Positions 61,363-64,000 of a stretch of DNA of 64,000 bases are shown here, one piece after another. This DNA comes from Clostridium rhizosphaerae (GTDB taxonomy: Bacteria > Bacillota > Clostridia > Clostridiales > Clostridiaceae). The notes below the pieces were generated by a model, which saw only the letters and a list, made by a program, of their open reading frames with translations, made no database searches and had not been told where the DNA came from. The position numbers and the translations under genes are program-made. Where the stretch lies: NCBI RefSeq assembly GCF_016765585.1, contig NZ_JAESWC010000001.1:310001-374000 (forward strand). Direction: 5' to 3'. The first letter of the stretch is position 1; each line of letters begins with the position of its first letter.

Positions 61363-63126
61363 TTAATACACTCTAATCTCATAAATGCTAATCTGCTCAG
61401 CTCCCCATGTACTCAACGGCTTAACCCTAATCTTGTCACAGCTGATGTTATCCACCATAGTACAGCTGAGTCTTCTATGATTATCTCTAATCTCTCTCTT
61501 ACCTACCAGTATTTCCTTATCATAAAATTCTATATCATAATCTTTTACAATTTCTTTAGGAGTACCTTCCTGCTGGCGCTCTCTTACGCTGTGAGTCATG
61601 GAAACCATTATCTCTTTTGAAAGATTAGAATCAAATTTTATTCGTATTTCCTTAGGTGAAACCCTATTTTGAAAAGCTAGTTCAATCCATGGAGCCTTGT
61701 CACTGCTTTTAGCTATCCAAGCATTGATTTGATCTTTAACCGTTCTTGGGCATCCATTTATTATATTTTCTGGTTCACAGTTTTCCAGGAAACTTGAAGC
61801 GCTTACCTTTGCAGATAACGCTTGGTCATCTTTATCTTCATTTTTAAAGCCTGGTATAAAGCAATCGTCCTTCATAAGTTTCTGCTGAAGCTCACTGATA
61901 TGCTCATTAAGCCCTCTTGGTAAAATCTTTTTCTCAGTGCACATAGCAGCTGCAGTTCCGGCGGCCTGACCGATAACAGCACAGGTTGCCATAACCCTTG
62001 TAGAGCCAAATGCCATGTGAGAAGCGCTTATATCTCTTCCTGCCAGCATTAGATTGCCAATATTCTTTGAGTATATTGATCTGTAGGGTATTGTATATAA
62101 ATCTTCCATCATAATAAAATCATTTGGTTCTCTTCTTGTTCTTATTCCTCCTACAGTATGCATATCCATAGGCCACCCGCCATAAGCAATGGCATCTTCA
62201 AATATTCTTCCTGCAAACAGATCCTGTTCCCTAAGAATATAATCTCCAACTATTCTTCTGCTTTCTCTTTTTCCTGGCAAAAAGCCTACCCAGTCAAGAG
62301 CAAAATTATCTGCGTTGTGATGTCCTGAGTTTTTGATATGATCCCATACACCATATACAGCCTTTAAGAGTTCATCTCTTATTTGCTCTCCATCCTGTAT
62401 AACCTCCAGATTATCTCCACCAATTTCAATCCACCAATATCCGCTGTTTATTTCATGATGTTCTCTGTAGGCCAAATCTTCCTCTTTATAAGTATTAGCC
62501 CACTCTGGTTTTACAAAGTCTACTTTTTTACCCATATCTATAGCTGTAAACAGCAAAGTGTTCCCCATAGTATGATTATCCGGCTCATCTGGAGCATATT
62601 TTTCTCCAAATACTTTTTTACCTTCCCTTCCAGACATGTATTCAGCTCCAGATAAATAGGCAATAGTACCATCACCTGTAGCATCTATAAACACTTGTCC
62701 ATTAAGCTGAAACACTTTTTCTGTAGTTAATTGTTCTCCGATAACACTTACAATTTTATCTTCCTCTTTAATTAAGCTTGTAATATGAGTATTTAAATAT
62801 AAATCAAGGTTTTCTTGAAATCTTGTTTTTTCCCATAGTATTGTATCTAATATTGAAAAAGAGTTGCTTCTATTGACTCTTTTGTTGTCTAATAAAATTT
62901 CTTCTATTATTCCGGTCTCTCTGGCATTTTGCCTAAAACCATGATAATCTGCCCCGCATATATGCATTCTTATTTCAGAGCTTGCATTGCCTCCTAGTAC
63001 AGGCCTATTGTTTACAAGAGCAGTTTTTGCTCCTTCTCTGGCACTGGCTATGGCTGCACATACACCAGCCATACCTCCTCCAATGACTATTACTTCATAA
63101 TCCTTAATTTTATTTTTCTTATCCAT
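61363..63126 (-). CDS. FAD-dependent oxidoreductase (FAD_oxidored family) with C-terminal beta domain
   Basis: 587 residues. Dinucleotide fold YEVIVIGGGMAGVCAAIASA (residues 8-27), a second FAD contact VFIDATGDGTIAYLSGAEYM and AGRDISASHMAFGSTRVMAT near 350 identify a PF12831-type flavoprotein, common in polysaccharide loci of anaerobes. The last ~140 residues (AWIAKSSDKAPWIELAFQNR; NHRRLSCTMVDNISCDKIRV) look like a discoidin/NPCBM-like sugar-binding beta domain. No signal peptide. It is encoded between the ABC permease and YesNM. Substrate unknown, probably a sugar or sugar acid. Confidence 0.87.
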   Translation of the reverse strand: MDKKNKIKDYEVIVIGGGMAGVCAAIASAREGAKTALVNNRPVLGGNASSEIRMHICGADYHGFRQNARETGIIEEILLDNKRVNRSNSFSILDTILWEKTRFQENLDLYLNTHITSLIKEEDKIVSVIGEQLTTEKVFQLNGQVFIDATGDGTIAYLSGAEYMSGREGKKVFGEKYAPDEPDNHTMGNTLLFTAIDMGKKVDFVKPEWANTYKEEDLAYREHHEINSGYWWIEIGGDNLEVIQDGEQIRDELLKAVYGVWDHIKNSGHHNADNFALDWVGFLPGKRESRRIVGDYILREQDLFAGRIFEDAIAYGGWPMDMHTVGGIRTRREPNDFIMMEDLYTIPYRSIYSKNIGNLMLAGRDISASHMAFGSTRVMATCAVIGQAAGTAAAMCTEKKILPRGLNEHISELQQKLMKDDCFIPGFKNEDKDDQALSAKVSASSFLENCEPENIINGCPRTVKDQINAWIAKSSDKAPWIELAFQNRVSPKEIRIKFDSNLSKEIMVSMTHSVRERQQEGTPKEIVKDYDIEFYDKEILVGKREIRDNHRRLSCTMVDNISCDKIRVKPLSTWGAEQISIYEIRVY

Positions 63127-63130
63127 TTTT

Positions 63131-63219
63131 TCTCCTTTCAGTCAAAACACTGGTTAGTTTATAACGCTCGTTCACACTCGCAAACTACCCGTACAAGATC
63201 ATTTAGATCTTGTACCTCG
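63131..63219 (-). repeat. Shine-Dalgarno-associated hairpin element before the FAD gene
   Basis: On the minus strand: GCGAGG, TACAAGATC-TAAAT-GATCTTGTA, GGGTAGTTT, GAGTGTGAACGAG, AAACTAACC, CAGTGTTTTGAC, AAAGGAG. The stem sequence differs from every other copy, yet pairs perfectly. Confidence 0.85.
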
Positions 63220-63224
63220 CAATT

Positions 63225-64000
63225 TTAACCTTTTACTGAACCAGAAGTGATTCCTTGAATAAAGTATCTTTGCAGGAATATGAAAATGAGCGCCACAGGT
63301 ATGGATACAAATATTGAAGCCGCCATCATATTAGACCAGTTGTTTTGGAATTCTCCCATATAAGTTAGTGATAGCCCTGGTGCTAAGGTTCTTTTTGACG
63401 CTGAAGTAACAAGAGTCAATGAATATAAAAGGTCATTCCAACTCCATACAAATCCATATATTGCAGTAGATATTATCCCAGGCACTACAAGTGGAAATAT
63501 AATCTTATGCATTATAGTCATTCTTGAGGCCCCATCAATGTTGCCTGATTCTATTAAGGAATCGGGAATTTCATCAAAATAGGATTTTAGTGTAAGAGTC
63601 CCCATTGGCAAGGTAAAGGTTACAAAAGATAAAATTAGTGATATATAATTATCCAACAGGTTAAACCGACGCATTACAGTGTAGATTGTAAGGAGCAGCA
63701 CCGCAAAAGGAAACATCTGCGCTGTCATTACAAGCATCATGAAGGACTTTCTTCCTCTGTAACGAAACTTCGAAAAACTGTAACCTGCATAAGTGCATAG
63801 CGCTGTAGTTATAAATGAACTGAGAAAAGATACAAACAAACTGTTTTTAAGGTATGTTAATATTCTTTTATCTGTAATTACCTGTTTGAAATTTTCAAAA
63901 GTTATATGAGCAGGAATTATACTTGGGTTAACATTGAACGCATCCTTTGCAGGCTTTAAGGCAGTTATGATTATCCAGTACAGTGGGAACAGTACAAATA
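63225..64000 (-). CDS. Carbohydrate ABC transporter permease (MalG type), 5' end beyond window
   Basis: The frame is open from base 64000 to the stop at 63225, 258 visible residues. It starts inside LFPLYWIIITALKP (first span of MalG-type permeases) and continues NVNPSIIPAHITFENFKQVI. The EAA loop is present as ESGNIDGASRMTIMHKIIFP, and the protein ends FLQRYFIQGITSGSVKG, the classical C-terminus. It imports oligosaccharides with a partner permease, binding protein and ATPase probably encoded to the right. It heads the carbohydrate locus followed by the FAD enzyme, YesNM and GH31. Confidence 0.93.
   Translation of the reverse strand, partial: FVLFPLYWIIITALKPAKDAFNVNPSIIPAHITFENFKQVITDKRILTYLKNSLFVSFLSSFITTALCTYAGYSFSKFRYRGRKSFMMLVMTAQMFPFAVLLLTIYTVMRRFNLLDNYISLILSFVTFTLPMGTLTLKSYFDEIPDSLIESGNIDGASRMTIMHKIIFPLVVPGIISTAIYGFVWSWNDLLYSLTLVTSASKRTLAPGLSLTYMGEFQNNWSNMMAASIFVSIPVALIFIFLQRYFIQGITSGSVKG

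Overview
The window looks like chromosomal DNA of a low-GC, Gram-positive anaerobe, most likely a Clostridium in the broad sense. Reasons: very AT-rich DNA, strong AGGAGG-type ribosome binding sites, TTG and GTG starts, U-tailed terminators after most transcription units, ferredoxin-type nitroreductases, PTS sugar uptake, YesMN-type sugar sensing and no respiratory genes. No tRNA, rRNA, CRISPR array, prophage or intact transposase was seen. The DNA is mostly ordinary core and niche genes, but the intergenic spaces hold several families of small structured repeats.

Layout. 0-10.6 kb: a cut-off HAD phosphatase, a polytopic membrane protein, a chemotaxis receptor, a TetR regulator, three GNAT acetyltransferases, a TipAS-type MerR regulator behind a 19-bp-spacer promoter, and an ABC-2 exporter operon preceded by a ykkC-family riboswitch candidate with an overlapping terminator. 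10.6-17.2 kb: a mannitol-type PTS operon (mtlA-mtlR-mtlF, a 1-phosphofructokinase-type PfkB kinase and a SorE-like zinc dehydrogenase) with a CcpA site; mtlD is absent. 17.5-30.7 kb: an E2/CAT-fold protein, a DUF421 protein, a MYG1-family protein without an ordinary start codon, cytidine deaminase, two YsnF-like stress proteins, an M1-type peptidase, a long-form PRPP synthetase, a GH13 enzyme beside an AraC regulator, small membrane proteins, a 54-residue gene, a 260-bp foldback element and a ferredoxin-nitroreductase. 30.8-42 kb: a flavin-binding protein, a methyltransferase, an amino-acid permease, a ROK/MFS pair and a gluconate operon (RpiR regulator, gntK, gntP, gnd).

42-54 kb: small DUF1801 and membrane proteins, a LexA-controlled small gene, a CNNM/CorC protein, a nitroreductase, an ada-alkA-ogt alkylation repair operon, a LUD protein, a MarR/ArsA operon, an isochorismatase, and two decayed genes (a truncated LytTR protein and a TPR-GGDEF deletion remnant). 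54-64 kb: a carbohydrate locus on the minus strand with an ABC permease, an FAD oxidoreductase, YesN/YesM and a secreted 1322-residue GH31 glycosidase.

The most unusual non-coding signal is a family of about 90-nt elements (four loci, one nested copy). They lie between or in front of genes, start next to one Shine-Dalgarno-like GGAGG and end in the functional one. Each has a 9-bp hairpin whose stem covaries between copies around an invariant TAAAT loop, followed by a second covarying stem. A second family is built on the palindrome TTATCGCGATA.
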